DNA of 64,000 nucleotides from Streptomyces sp. NBC_00091 (GCF_026343185.1 NZ_JAPEMA010000001.1:2046001-2110000), one strand, 5' to 3'. Positions 8,464-16,753 are shown, counted from the stretch's first letter. The notes: generated by a model not told the origin, from the sequence alone. Made by a program: numbers and translations.

Positions 8464-9427
8464 ATGCCAACAGACCCGTTCGGCCAACTGCTGCTCCGGC
8501 TCCGCATGGAGGCCGGACGTACTCAGGAGCAGCAGGCAGCCGCGATCAACACGGTCTCCGGCCGGGACACCATGACTCGCCGTGAGATCAGCCTCTACGA
8601 GAACGGCGAGAACATTCCGACCACCCACACCCTCGCTCACATCGCGGTGGCTTGCGGCCTACGGAAGCCGGCGCCGCACGTGCACGGCGCAGGAATCAGA
8701 CAGGCCGGGAAGAACAGGAGCCGGACGACATGGAGCGGCGGAAACTGATCGGAGGCGCTGTCATCGGCGCTGCTGTCGCCAGTGAGCCGTGGGGGCGGCT
8801 GGCCCACGCCCTCGCCAAGGGCAGCCGCGTCGACGCCCATGCGGCCGGCGCCCTGGTGAAGCGGGCCGGCGCGCTCCATGTCAGTGAGCACCACCTGACG
8901 GCACGGCAACTTCGAAGGCCTGTCGAGGCGTTACACACGTTCGCGGCCCCGGCAATGCCACCGCCGCAGCCTGGATTCACGCCCGCCATGCTGAGGAGGC
9001 AGCTGCCATCGGCGACGTGACTGCCGCCCTGCGCGGACTTGATCGCGCCCACACTGCTTACGAGTACGCCGACCACACGGCGGAACAGGCATGGGTGCGG
9101 TTCATGACTCCGGCCCGCATGGACTCCCTTGTGCTTTCTGTCCACGGACGGCTTGCCCACCCCGAGCTCGCCGAGGCAGCAGATACCGCCACTCGGCGCT
9201 TGGGCAGCGAGCTGTCCGACGCGGGCGTCGTCATCCTCGGTGACCTGGCCGCTGCTCTTCTTGCGGGTGGCGACATCGAACAGGGCGTACACGTTGCCCG
9301 TCGATTCGCGGCGGCGGCTGATGCCCGCCCGAACACGATGGGCCGCGCGCGTGCACTCAACGTTGCCGACCGGCTTCCCCACCACGAGCGCGAGCTGGCG
9401 GCGCAGCTCCGGGCCTGTGCCGCCTGA
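8464..9427 (+). pseudogene. XRE-family HTH/TPR regulator, disrupted by a frameshift and an internal deletion
   Basis: Three frames join into one eroded protein. Frame 1 (8464 to about 8660) gives a complete HTH (MPTDPFGQLLLRLRMEAGRT, TRREISLYENGENIPTTHTL). The reading frame then shifts near 8660 to AARARRRNQTGREEQEPDDM and ERRKLIGGAVIGAAVASEPW (to about 8930). After PVEAL it jumps to a third frame that reads GPGNATAAAWIHARHAEEAA and runs on through VTAALRGLDRAHTAYEYADH to the stop at 9427. About 90-100 residues normally present between the second and third parts are missing. In intact relatives the N-terminal HTH is followed by a TPR-like helical domain. The gene is probably non-functional, though the HTH fragment alone (to 8748) could still be made. 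Confidence 0.8.
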
Positions 9428-9436
9428 CCCTTACGA

Positions 9437-9763
9437 CTACGCGGGGGCCGTCTCCTCGGCGACCCACGCCAGGTAGGCATCTGAGCCGCCTTCTACCGGA
9501 AATACGATCCACTCCGGTACCTCGTAGCCGTGCTCCTGCCCGACCCACGCGCCCAGGGCAGGCAGACGGTCTCGTGTCGTCTTGAACGAGATGCGCCACT
9601 CGGTAGCCGTCTCAACGGTCCCTTTCCACCGGTAGACGGCAGTGAAGGGCGCGTCGATGTGCGCACAGGCCGCCAGTCGGGCCTCCACCGCGCCTCGCGC
9701 CAACTCACTCGCCCCACGTTCGCTGTCGACCGTTGTCTGCGCGATCACGACGTCGGTCGCCAT
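9437..9763 (-). CDS. cutA: CutA family divalent-cation tolerance protein
   Basis: 108 residues, the usual CutA length. The ferredoxin-like fold is visible: VVIAQTTVDSERGASELARG at the start, VEARLAACAHID, then YRWKGTVETATEWRISFKTT and HGYEVPEWIVFPVEGGSDAYLAWV. CutA1 forms trimers and has been linked to copper tolerance, but its cellular role remains unclear. AGGAGG lies 6 bases before the ATG at 9763. An upstream in-frame ATG (9802) would add 13 residues and is less likely. The gene lies next to the second 360-bp repeat. Confidence 0.93.
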   Translation of the reverse strand: MATDVVIAQTTVDSERGASELARGAVEARLAACAHIDAPFTAVYRWKGTVETATEWRISFKTTRDRLPALGAWVGQEHGYEVPEWIVFPVEGGSDAYLAWVAEETAPA

Positions 9764-9923
9764 GGCGGTCCTCCTGCTGTGTCGGTTTGCCTCGACGGAC
9801 ACTACCCAGAGGTAGTCCAGGGCGAGGTCAGCGATCGGCCAGACTGACCGGCCAGTTCGGGATAAGCCGTCCAGCCCCCGGCGACGGTGACGGATGCTCC
9901 CGCCGCTGCCCTCATCACCGTCT

Positions 9924-10284
9924 GGTGCGGGTATCAGCCCCAGACGGCCGGCGGACGCTGAGACGGGAGAAGCGCGTAGCGATCTGCCGCGCCCGAGCCC
10001 CCGGCCCTGGGGCAGGGCTGGCCTGGCTCGGATGCCTGGCGCGGCTGCGCCCGGCCCCTCGCCTCATCGCTGACGGACCCGTCCCTTGCTCTTGGACCGT
10101 GCCGTTCTTTTGGGGGCTTCCCGGCAGTCCTTTGTCTTTCCGGGGCGGGACGGTCGGTCAAGGGTGGCCGAAGGCCATCGCGAAGCGACGCGACGAAGGA
10201 GCGCCCTTGACGGGCCGGCCCGAACCGGAAGGACAAAGGACTGCCGGGAAACCCCCAAACCAGCTCTGACACCGCCCAGCCAAG
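9924..10284 (+). repeat. Large intergenic palindromic repeat, copy 2 (inverted relative to 5429-5790)
   Basis: Matches the reverse complement of 5429-5790 from GGTATCAGCC at the left edge to CTGACACCGCCC at the right edge. The core hairpin is best conserved (AAGGGTGGCCGAAGGCCATC at about 10159 and the following GCGAAGCGACGCGACGAAGG, identical in both). The rest of the 9764-10587 gap after this repeat is GC-rich, with many runs of C and G, and no gene is seen. Confidence 0.8.
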
Positions 10285-10587
10285 GCACCGCCAACCCGGC
10301 GCCCCGCCCCGCCGCCGGAGCCCGCCCGCACCAGGCGGGGCCAGGCGGGCCCGCGCCGCGAGGCGACGTCCCCAACACACCCCCCCCACCCGGGGGCGGA
10401 CGCCGCGCCGCGGTGCGCCCCGGCGCGCGCCCGGCGCGCCGTCAGAGAGCCGGGGGCGGATCTGTCTTGTTATGGCTCCTGCGGTCGTCCCTCATGCATC
10501 ATTGACGCGGGTAGTTCTTCATCTAATTCTTCATCTGCGACCGAAATCCTTCTGCTTCAACCCACATTCTGGCTGCGGAGGTTCGCG

Positions 10588-13530
10588 ATGGTGGTACGGA
10601 CGCGCGTACACCTCGTGCTGGTGCACGGACTGTTCTCCTCCGCGAAGGTGTGGACGGCGTTCCATGAACTCCTCACCACCGACCCGGAGCTGGCCGACTG
10701 GGTCAGCGTCCACCGGTTCGAGTACGACTCCCCCCTCGTCCGGCTCCGGCCCGACCGCCGGGTCGCCGAGACCGACGACGTCGCCGACCAGCTCGGCACC
10801 TTCCTGGAGACCGAACTCGCCGACGCCGAGCGGATCGTGCTGGTCACCCACAGCCAGGGCGGCCTGATCGTCCAGCGGTTCCTGGCCCGCAAGCTGTGGA
10901 ACGGCGAGGGCGCCGAGCTGGCCCGGATCAGGCACTTCACCATGTTCGCCTGCCCCAACACCGGCTCCGGCTTCTTCCTCACCGTCCGCAAGGCCCTCAA
11001 GCTGTGGAGCAATCCACAGGAGCAGCAGCTGCGCCCCTTCGACCGGGCCGTGACGGAGGCGCAGCGCACCGTCCTCAGCGCCGTCGTCCACGGGCGGACG
11101 TACAGCGACCAGGAGTGCCCCATACCGGTGCGCGCCTACGGGGGCTCCGCCGACGACATCGTGCCGCCCGTGGTGGCGCGCGGGGTGTTCCCCAAGGGCG
11201 GGGTGGTCACCGCCGACCACTTCTCGATCGTCCAGCCCGCCGACCGCACCGCCGTCTCGTACATGGCCGTACGCGGCGCCCTGCTGGAGGCGGCGCAGCG
11301 GACGACGACGCTGCCGGAGAACGTGACGCCCCTCGCGTCCCGCTCCCCCGCCGAGGCGGCCGGCCGGCCCTCGCTGCCGCCGCCCGCCGCCGGGGAGCCG
11401 GACCTGGCGCCCTTCCCGCCCCCGCCGTACGGGCAGCTGGAGGAGGGTCAGCTCAAGGGGCAGGAGCGGCACAGCATGGTCGCGTCCCTGCTGGCCGGCG
11501 AAGCCCGCCAGAAGGTGCACGTCCTGGCGGGTCTGGGCGGGTCGGGCAAGAGCCGGCTGGCGCTGGAGGCCGCCGACCGGGCGCAGCGGGCCGGGCGCCG
11601 GGTCTGGTGGGTGTCGATGCCGGAGCTCAGCCTCCGGATGCGGATGATCGCCCGTGATCTGGGCGCCCCCTCGATCACGGTGGAACGGGCCTGGCTGCTC
11701 GGCACGGCCACGGATCTGGTGTGGACGCTGCTCAACGCCTGCCCGGACCCCTGGCTGCTGATCTTCGACAACGCCGACGACCCCGAGCGCCTCGGCCCCC
11801 GCGGCGGCCAGGTCGCGGACGGGACCGGCTGGCTGCGCCGGCCGCAGAACGCCAACGGCACGGTGCTGGTCACCAGCCGGGTGCGCCGCCACCAGACGTG
11901 GGGCGAGGGGAGCGTCGTCCACCAGGTCGTGCCGCTGGGCGAGGACGACGGGGCCTCCATGCTGCTGGAGCGGACGGGGGGCCTGGGCGGTACGAACGAG
12001 GAGGCGCGCCGGCTGTCGCAGCAGCTGGGCGGGCTGCCGCTGGCCCTGCGGCACGCCGCCGACGCGATCAAGGCGGTCAGCGAGAGCCAGATCTCCCTGG
12101 ACAGCGACATCCGGGACTTCGAGACGTTCCGCCGGACCGTCGCCGCGCGGGTCGAGACCGCCCCGGGGCAGGCGGGACCGGACCTGAGCGAGCTCCTCGG
12201 CCGGGAGATCGTGGAGAAGGTCTGCGGGATCGCCCTGGACCTGCTGAGCAAGCAGGAGCTGGCGCAGGCGGCGACCCTGCTGAAGGTCCTCGCCTGCCTG
12301 AGCATCGCCCCGATCCCCTACCGGTGCCTGCTGAACGGTCCGCTGCTCACGCAGTCCCCGCTGTTCCCCGGTACCACCCCGACGCGCACCAACGCCGCCC
12401 TGACGGGCCTGGAGGAGTTCGGACTGGTGGACGCCTACGAGCGCGAGGGCGTCGCCGAGCGCGACCTGGCGCACGTACTGACCATGCACCCCGTGGTACA
12501 CGGGGTGCTGCGGGAGGACACGGAGGTACGGGAGCGGCCCGCGGACTACTACGGGCTGGCGGTGCGGATGGTGCTCCAGGCCGCCCACCTGAGCAATCCC
12601 GACCACCCGGCGAACTGGCCGCTGTGGGCGGCGCTCGCCCCGCACGCGCTGGAGGTCTCCCGGGCGTGCCTGCTCGGCGACCTCAAGCTGTCGGACCGCA
12701 CGGTGCGCACCGACGCCCTGGAGCTGGCCCGGCTGACCTCCCGCTACCTGATCGCGACGGGGCTGCTGGGGCCCGCGTACGACCTCGTCATGCCGATGGT
12801 CGAGCGCTGCTCCTCCTTCGGCTTCGACATCGACGACCGGGAGATCCTGGGGCTGCGCCACGAGCAGGGACGCATCCACCTCGACCGGGAGCAGCTGACG
12901 CAGGCCGAGCAGGTGCTGGACCTGGTGGTGCGGGCGCGCACCCGGATCCTGGGCGAGAACCACGCCGACACCCTGGCCAGCCGGCACAAGCTGGCCCGTG
13001 CGATCAACGAGCAGGGCGGGCGGGAGGAGAAGGCGGAGGAGATGCTGCGCTCCATCGTGGAGGCGGAGAACGAGGTGCGCGGCCCGGAGCACTACGACAC
13101 GCTCGTGGTGCGCCACACCCTGGCGCGGACGATGGGGGCCCTGGGCCGGCACACGGAGGCGGAGGCGGAGGCCTGGCTGATCCTGGACATCAGCCGCCGC
13201 AACCACTGGCCGCCGTCGACGCCGGAGATCCTGCGGGTGCGCGAGACGCTGGCGCACGCGCTGCTGGGCCAGGGGCGCGCGCAAGAGGCGGAGCAGGTGA
13301 TCCGCGAGGCGCTGCGGGACGCGTCCCAGCCTCCGGATTCCAACATGGTGATGCGCTTCCGCTGGACCTTCGTGCTGGTCCTCCTCGGCATCGTGGGGCG
13401 TACGCCCGAAGCGGTGAACGAGCTGAAGGCGCTGGTGCGCGATCTCGACCGGGTGGTGGCCTCGGAGCATCCGCTGTCGATGCAGGCCAGGGACCTTCTG
13501 GAGAAGACGCTGCGGGAGATGCCGGGGTGA
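10588..13530 (+). CDS. Alpha/beta hydrolase - NB-ARC (STAND NTPase) - TPR protein
   Basis: 980 residues in three parts. Residues 1-240 are an alpha/beta hydrolase: VHLVLVHGLFSSAKVW (oxyanion region), nucleophile Ser89 in VTHSQGG, and candidates for the acid Asp189/190 (GGSADDIVPP) and base His211 (TADHFSIV). Residues 290-640 are an NB-ARC-type STAND ATPase: Walker A GLGGSGKS (Lys321), Walker B WLLIFDNADD (Asp394), sensor-like VLVTSRVRR and GLPLALRHAADAI. Residues 740-975 are TPR helices with the repeated pattern LGENHADTLASRHKLA / RGPEHYDTLVVRHTLA. STAND proteins sense a ligand through the C-terminal repeats, oligomerise and switch on the N-terminal effector, here a lipase/esterase-like domain. 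Architectures of this kind occur in NLR-like phage defence and in FxsT-type proteins. GGAGG precedes the ATG. A small gene and an oxygenase gene follow on the same strand. Confidence 0.92.
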   Translation: MVVRTRVHLVLVHGLFSSAKVWTAFHELLTTDPELADWVSVHRFEYDSPLVRLRPDRRVAETDDVADQLGTFLETELADAERIVLVTHSQGGLIVQRFLARKLWNGEGAELARIRHFTMFACPNTGSGFFLTVRKALKLWSNPQEQQLRPFDRAVTEAQRTVLSAVVHGRTYSDQECPIPVRAYGGSADDIVPPVVARGVFPKGGVVTADHFSIVQPADRTAVSYMAVRGALLEAAQRTTTLPENVTPLASRSPAEAAGRPSLPPPAAGEPDLAPFPPPPYGQLEEGQLKGQERHSMVASLLAGEARQKVHVLAGLGGSGKSRLALEAADRAQRAGRRVWWVSMPELSLRMRMIARDLGAPSITVERAWLLGTATDLVWTLLNACPDPWLLIFDNADDPERLGPRGGQVADGTGWLRRPQNANGTVLVTSRVRRHQTWGEGSVVHQVVPLGEDDGASMLLERTGGLGGTNEEARRLSQQLGGLPLALRHAADAIKAVSESQISLDSDIRDFETFRRTVAARVETAPGQAGPDLSELLGREIVEKVCGIALDLLSKQELAQAATLLKVLACLSIAPIPYRCLLNGPLLTQSPLFPGTTPTRTNAALTGLEEFGLVDAYEREGVAERDLAHVLTMHPVVHGVLREDTEVRERPADYYGLAVRMVLQAAHLSNPDHPANWPLWAALAPHALEVSRACLLGDLKLSDRTVRTDALELARLTSRYLIATGLLGPAYDLVMPMVERCSSFGFDIDDREILGLRHEQGRIHLDREQLTQAEQVLDLVVRARTRILGENHADTLASRHKLARAINEQGGREEKAEEMLRSIVEAENEVRGPEHYDTLVVRHTLARTMGALGRHTEAEAEAWLILDISRRNHWPPSTPEILRVRETLAHALLGQGRAQEAEQVIREALRDASQPPDSNMVMRFRWTFVLVLLGIVGRTPEAVNELKALVRDLDRVVASEHPLSMQARDLLEKTLREMPG

Positions 13531-13651
13531 AACCTCCCTCATTCCAGGGCAGTTGAGCGGAACCCCAACGGCCGTGGCGGGCTTGCGCGTAGCCTGGCGG
13601 TGCCTCACCCTGTGTGACGCGTCCCACACCGAAATGCGCGGAGGTCCGCCG

Positions 13652-13843
13652 ATGACTGCACTCCCCACCGATACGAACGACGACCAGTCCCTCAGATGGG
13701 GCGCTCCGGGGAGCGACCTGGAGCAAATGCAGGCGGAGGTCGGCCGGCGGATCGCGATGGAAGCGCTGGAGGCCGGACGCCAGGCATTGGAGCTCGATGC
13801 GAAGACCGCGTTCCGCGCGACAAGCGGGGCGCATCCCGGATAG
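13652..13843 (+). CDS. 63-residue protein between the STAND gene and the 2OG oxygenase gene
   Basis: A short ORF with a good GGAGG 7 bases before ATG. The first 20 residues are polar (MTALPTDTNDDQSLRWGAPG). The middle is a predicted amphipathic helix (DLEQMQAEVGRRIAMEALEA and on), and the tail is flexible (FRATSGAHPG). There is no Cys, signal peptide or membrane segment. Its position 121 bases after the STAND gene and 46 bases before the oxygenase gene suggests a common unit. It could be a peptide substrate of the oxygenase, a ligand or partner of the STAND protein, or an unrelated small protein. The C-terminus does not match FxSxx, so it is not an FxSxx-COOH peptide. Confidence 0.6.
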   Translation: MTALPTDTNDDQSLRWGAPGSDLEQMQAEVGRRIAMEALEAGRQALELDAKTAFRATSGAHPG

Positions 13844-13889
13844 GTGCCGTTGTTTTCTGTTGTCTTTCCGACTGCCGGGGGGCGATCGA

Positions 13890-14720
13890 ATGACGTCAGG
13901 GCAATCCACTCAGAGTGAGTTACCGGCTCCACCGCACGATCCGTTCTTCCGCGCCGTGACCGCACCGGCCTTCACCCACGAGCTGCTCGCCGGGCTGGCC
14001 GCCGGGCGGTACGCGGCGGTCCGGGTGCCCGGGTTCCTGTCGCGCGAGCGGTGCGACGAGGTGCTCGGCGCGCTGGCGGAACGGGCGTTCGACTCGTACG
14101 GGAAGGCCCGCGTCGATCCGCCGGTGATGCGGTTCGGCGTGGGCGTCAGCGACCACATGGCGGGCGGAGGAGTCGCCGACAGCTACTGGAAGGCGCTACA
14201 GGGGCACCACGAGGCCTGGCAGGGGCTGGGCCTGTCCTTCGATCCGTTCCGCACCAGCCGGGAGGCGCTCGCCGCGGCCTGGCCGGCCGGGGTGGCGGTA
14301 GGCCGCCGGGGCGGCCTGGAGATGGGCGACGGGGTGGCCCGGGAGCCCAACCAGGGCTTCCAGGTCCATTTCGACGACGCGCTCCGCGAGTACGCCGGGG
14401 ACCTGCTCGACGTGCCCCTGGTCGGGCAGTTCGCGTTCAACCTCTACCTCAGCGTGCCGCCCTCGGGCGGTGAGACGGTGCTGTGGAGGCACCGCTGGCA
14501 GCCCGAGGACGAGGCGTACCGGCTGCCCGCCTCGTACGGGTACGACGAGGCGGTGGTGCGGGACGCCGAATCCATCGAGCTGGCTCCGGAGGTCGGCGAG
14601 GCGCTGCTGATCGACCCCCGGTTCTTCCACGCCGTACGGCCCAGTCGCGGGGCGCGCAGAATCGCACTGGGGTTCGCGGTGGGGCTCGGTACCTCGGGCC
14701 AGCTGCTCACCTGGGCCTGA
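13890..14720 (+). CDS. 2-oxoglutarate-Fe(II) dioxygenase family protein
   Basis: 276 residues. The double-stranded beta-helix metal triad is visible as His160-x-Asp162 (QVHFDDA) and His247 in DPRFFHAVRPSRGARRIALG. Arg250 or Arg253 after the distal His is the expected 2-oxoglutarate anchor. An N-terminal VRVPGFLSRERCDEVLGAL resembles the start of prolyl-hydroxylase-like members. Such enzymes hydroxylate peptides, amino acids or small molecules. The start ATG at 13890 is preceded by GGGGGG-CGATCGA. Upstream in-frame codons run into the small gene's region and are not used. Its neighbours suggest a link with the 63-residue protein, but the substrate is unknown. Confidence 0.85.
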   Translation: MTSGQSTQSELPAPPHDPFFRAVTAPAFTHELLAGLAAGRYAAVRVPGFLSRERCDEVLGALAERAFDSYGKARVDPPVMRFGVGVSDHMAGGGVADSYWKALQGHHEAWQGLGLSFDPFRTSREALAAAWPAGVAVGRRGGLEMGDGVAREPNQGFQVHFDDALREYAGDLLDVPLVGQFAFNLYLSVPPSGGETVLWRHRWQPEDEAYRLPASYGYDEAVVRDAESIELAPEVGEALLIDPRFFHAVRPSRGARRIALGFAVGLGTSGQLLTWA

Positions 14721-14812
14721 CCGGCCCACCGAACCGCAGGCCGGAACCTCAGGCCGCAGCCGAACGCGGGCCCGGACCGATTATCGTCAACTTCCGTTCC
14801 ACTCAAGGATTT

Positions 14813-14825
14813 TGACGCCTCGTCA
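14813..14825. promoter_or_regulatory. TGACG-n3-CGTCA palindrome upstream of the PhzF-family gene
   Basis: TGACGCCTCGTCA has the same 5-base arms and spacing as the catabolic operators but lacks the outer C/G pair. It lies 21 bases before the PhzF-family start. It may be a weak site of the same regulator or chance. Confidence 0.3.
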
Positions 14826-14846
14826 CGGGCCCGCTACGTTCGGGTG

Positions 14847-15686
14847 ATGGACCTCTTGCGCTACGTGGCCTTCAGCACCGACCCGCTGGGCGGGAACCCG
14901 GCGGGTGTGGTGCTGGACGCCACCGGGATCGACGAGGCGACGATGGCCGCCGTCGCGGCGGACGTCGGCTACTCGGAGACGGCCTTCGCCGTTCCCCGCC
15001 AGGACGGGGCGCTGGACATCCGCTACTTCAGCCCGCAGACCGAGGTGCCCTTCTGCGGGCACGCCACGATCGCCACCGCCGTCGCCCACGCCCAGCGGCA
15101 CGGGGTCGGCGATCTGCTGCTGCACACGCAGGCCGGCCCGGTCCCCGTGACCACCTCGGCCGGCCCGGACGGGGCCGTCGTCGCCACCCTGGTGAGCGTG
15201 GAGCCCCGTACGGAGGCCATCACCGAGGACGACCTGGACGGGCTGCTGGCCGCGCTGCGCTGGTCCGCCGCCGACCTCGACCCCGCGCTGCCTCCCCGGG
15301 CCGCCTACGCCGGGGCCTGGCACCCGGTGCTCGCAACCGCGAGCCGGGCGAGGCTCGCCGACCTGGACTACGACATGCCCGCGCTCGGCGCCCTGATGGC
15401 GCGCCGCGGCTGGGCCACGGTCGCCCTGGTCCAGCGCGAATCGCCGGAGGTCTTCCACGCCCGCAACCCCTTCCCGCCCGGCGGGGTGGTCGAGGACCCG
15501 GCGACCGGCGCGGCCGCCGCGGCCCTGGGCGGATACCTGCGGAGCCTGGGCCTGATCGAGCTGCCCGCCGTACTGACGATCCACCAGGGCGTGGACATGG
15601 GCCGTCCGAGCCTGATCACGGTGGGCGTCCCGGCGGACCCGGCGGCCGGCATCGAGGTGACGGGCACGGCGGTCCCGATCGGCTGA
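14847..15686 (+). CDS. PhzF family isomerase/epimerase-like protein
   Basis: 279 residues. The PhzF fold (two diaminopimelate-epimerase-like halves) is evident: YVAFSTDPLGGNPAGVVLDA at the N-terminus, catalytic Glu44 in YSETAFA, RYFSPQTEVPFCGHATIATA near 60-80, and EDPATGAAAAALGGYL near 215-230. In phenazine synthesis, PhzF isomerises trans-2,3-dihydro-3-hydroxyanthranilate. No other phenazine gene is present, so this is one of the many housekeeping-type members with an unknown substrate. ATG at 14847 is chosen over the adjoining GTG at 14844. The gene is convergent with the ridA-like gene, and a three-copy 17-base tandem repeat starts right after its stop codon. Confidence 0.88.
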   Translation: MDLLRYVAFSTDPLGGNPAGVVLDATGIDEATMAAVAADVGYSETAFAVPRQDGALDIRYFSPQTEVPFCGHATIATAVAHAQRHGVGDLLLHTQAGPVPVTTSAGPDGAVVATLVSVEPRTEAITEDDLDGLLAALRWSAADLDPALPPRAAYAGAWHPVLATASRARLADLDYDMPALGALMARRGWATVALVQRESPEVFHARNPFPPGGVVEDPATGAAAAALGGYLRSLGLIELPAVLTIHQGVDMGRPSLITVGVPADPAAGIEVTGTAVPIG

Positions 15687-15738
15687 CACCGCTCAGGTGG
15701 ATCCACCGCTCAGGCGGGTCCACCGCTCAGGCGGGGTC
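15687..15738. repeat. Tandem repeat, three copies of a 17-18-base unit
   Basis: Units CACCGCTCAGGTGGATC (15687-15703), CACCGCTCAGGCGGGTC (15704-15720) and CACCGCTCAGGCGGGGTC (15721-15738). The array fills the gap between the convergent phzF-like and ridA-like genes, and the third unit contains the stop codon and last codons of the latter. Confidence 0.85.
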
Positions 15739-16197
15739 GGAGACCTCCAGGACGATCTCGATCTCCACGGGGGCGTCGAGCGGCAGGATGTCCATCCCGA
15801 CGGCGCTGCGCGCGTGCCGGCCGGCTTCGCCGAAGACCTCCACGAGCAGCTCGCTCGCCCCGTCGACCACTCCCGCCTGGCGGGTGAACCCGGGCGCGGA
15901 GGACACGTACCCGACCACCTTCACCACCCGCACCACGGACTCCAGGGGGGTCACCGAGTCGGCGGCGGCCAGGGCCGCCAGCGCGCACTGCCGGCTCAGC
16001 TCCCTGGCCCGCTCCGGGGACACCTCGGCGCCGACCCGGCCGGTCTGGGTCAGCTCGCCGCCGGTCATCGGGATCTGGCCCGCGACGAAGACGTGTATCC
16101 CGCTGCGCACGGCCGGTACGTACGCCCCCTTGGGGGGACTGACCTCCGGCAGCCGTAATCCGAGCTCGGCAAGCCTTTCGCGGACGTCAACGCTCAT
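15727..16197 (-). CDS. RidA (YjgF/YER057c/UK114) family protein
   Basis: 156 residues. RidA features are GAYVPAVRSGIHVFVAGQIP near residues 30-50, an RQCALAALAAADS helix near 80, and the closing DILPLDAPVEIEIVLEV with the RSAVGMD segment near 130. Classical RidA deaminates reactive enamine/imine intermediates using an Arg in a conserved (R)xxxxxxxLP-like position. This longer branch is common in actinobacteria and its activity is less certain. The ATG at 16197 has AGGGG 5 bases upstream; in-frame extension upstream has no better start. Its last codons lie in a tandem repeat, so the C-terminal end may vary between strains. Confidence 0.85.
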   Translation of the reverse strand: MSVDVRERLAELGLRLPEVSPPKGAYVPAVRSGIHVFVAGQIPMTGGELTQTGRVGAEVSPERARELSRQCALAALAAADSVTPLESVVRVVKVVGYVSSAPGFTRQAGVVDGASELLVEVFGEAGRHARSAVGMDILPLDAPVEIEIVLEVSDPA

Positions 16198-16311
16198 GGC
16201 ACCCCCTGGTGGCCTCGATCTGGTGACCTCGACGACGACACCATCGTCCCACCGCCCGGGGCCTCTTGGGGGCTGCTCCGCCCTTGTGGCCACGACCGGG
16301 ACGCCGATCTG

Positions 16312-16476
16312 CTAGTGCTGTGGCCGGAAAGGTTTGCCGGGTCGCGGTGTCCGGTGCGGTGCATCGCAAGGCGGAGGACCGCGACTCGTACTGGACGTAC
16401 CGTCGTGGTCCGACAACGCGGCGAGGTGCCGTGCCGGGCGCCGTGACACGGTGAACCTTTCCGGCCACAGCACTAG
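16312..16476. mobile_element. MITE-like element with 23-bp terminal inverted repeats
   Basis: 165 bases with perfect 23-bp ends: CTAGTGCTGTGGCCGGAAAG (start of the left end, 16312-16334) and its complement at 16454-16476. The ends begin with CTAG, a possible target preference or duplication. There is no coding capacity. The interior is GC-rich with little obvious symmetry. This fits a non-autonomous derivative of an insertion sequence. The right CTAG provides the stop codon of the adjacent minus-strand gene (16473-16736). Confidence 0.8.
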
Positions 16477-16736
16477 TCAGCCGGCCGGTTGGCCCAGGTC
16501 CAGCCCCGCAGGCAGGGGTCGGCGAAGGTGCGGCCGAAGGCGGCGTGGGCGGCCTCGTCGGTGGTCCCGGACGGCGGGGTCAGCAGCAGGGACAGCGTCC
16601 CGTCGGGGAACTCGGGCGCGTAGCCCCAGCCCGCCGGGAGTAACGAGATCAGCCGCACCGCCGCCAGCTCCGGCGCCGCGCCCTCGGGGCCACGGCCGTC
16701 GGGGGCGACGACGAAGTGGTACGTGGTGGTGCGCAT
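16473..16736 (-). CDS. Small protein downstream of lanKC, unknown function
   Basis: 87 residues starting MRTTTYHFVVAPDGRGPEGA, with AGGAG 6 bases before the ATG, 17 bases after the lanKC stop. It contains APELAAVRLISLLPAGWGYA and LSLLLTPPSGTTDEAAHAAF, has one Cys near the end, and no signal peptide or helix long enough for a membrane. It lacks the Ser/Cys spacing of a class III lanthipeptide precursor. The TAG stop lies in the terminal CTAG of the MITE, so the original C-terminus may have been longer. It is the last gene of the minus-strand RiPP unit. Function unknown. Confidence 0.6.
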   Translation of the reverse strand: MRTTTYHFVVAPDGRGPEGAAPELAAVRLISLLPAGWGYAPEFPDGTLSLLLTPPSGTTDEAAHAAFGRTFADPCLRGWTWANRPAD

Positions 16737-16753
16737 CGCGGACTCCTGGCAGG

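Noticed and set aside
5429..10284. Composite transposon or integrated plasmid between the 360-bp repeats
   Set aside because: No transposase, integrase, target duplication or replication gene; the repeats themselves lack coding capacity.
13652..13843. Small protein as an FxSxx-COOH peptide with the STAND protein as FxsT
   Set aside because: The C-terminus is SGAHPG, not FxSxx, and no radical SAM/SPASM gene is near.
10531..13965. 1144-codon open frame antisense to the STAND gene
   Set aside because: High G+C DNA leaves long open antisense frames. Its translation is full of Arg/Gln/Pro/Gly and has no domain, while the plus-strand frame has a hydrolase, NB-ARC and TPR motifs.
14847..15686. Phenazine biosynthesis locus
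   Set aside because: Only a PhzF-like protein is present; no PhzA/B/D/E/G or related gene lies nearby.
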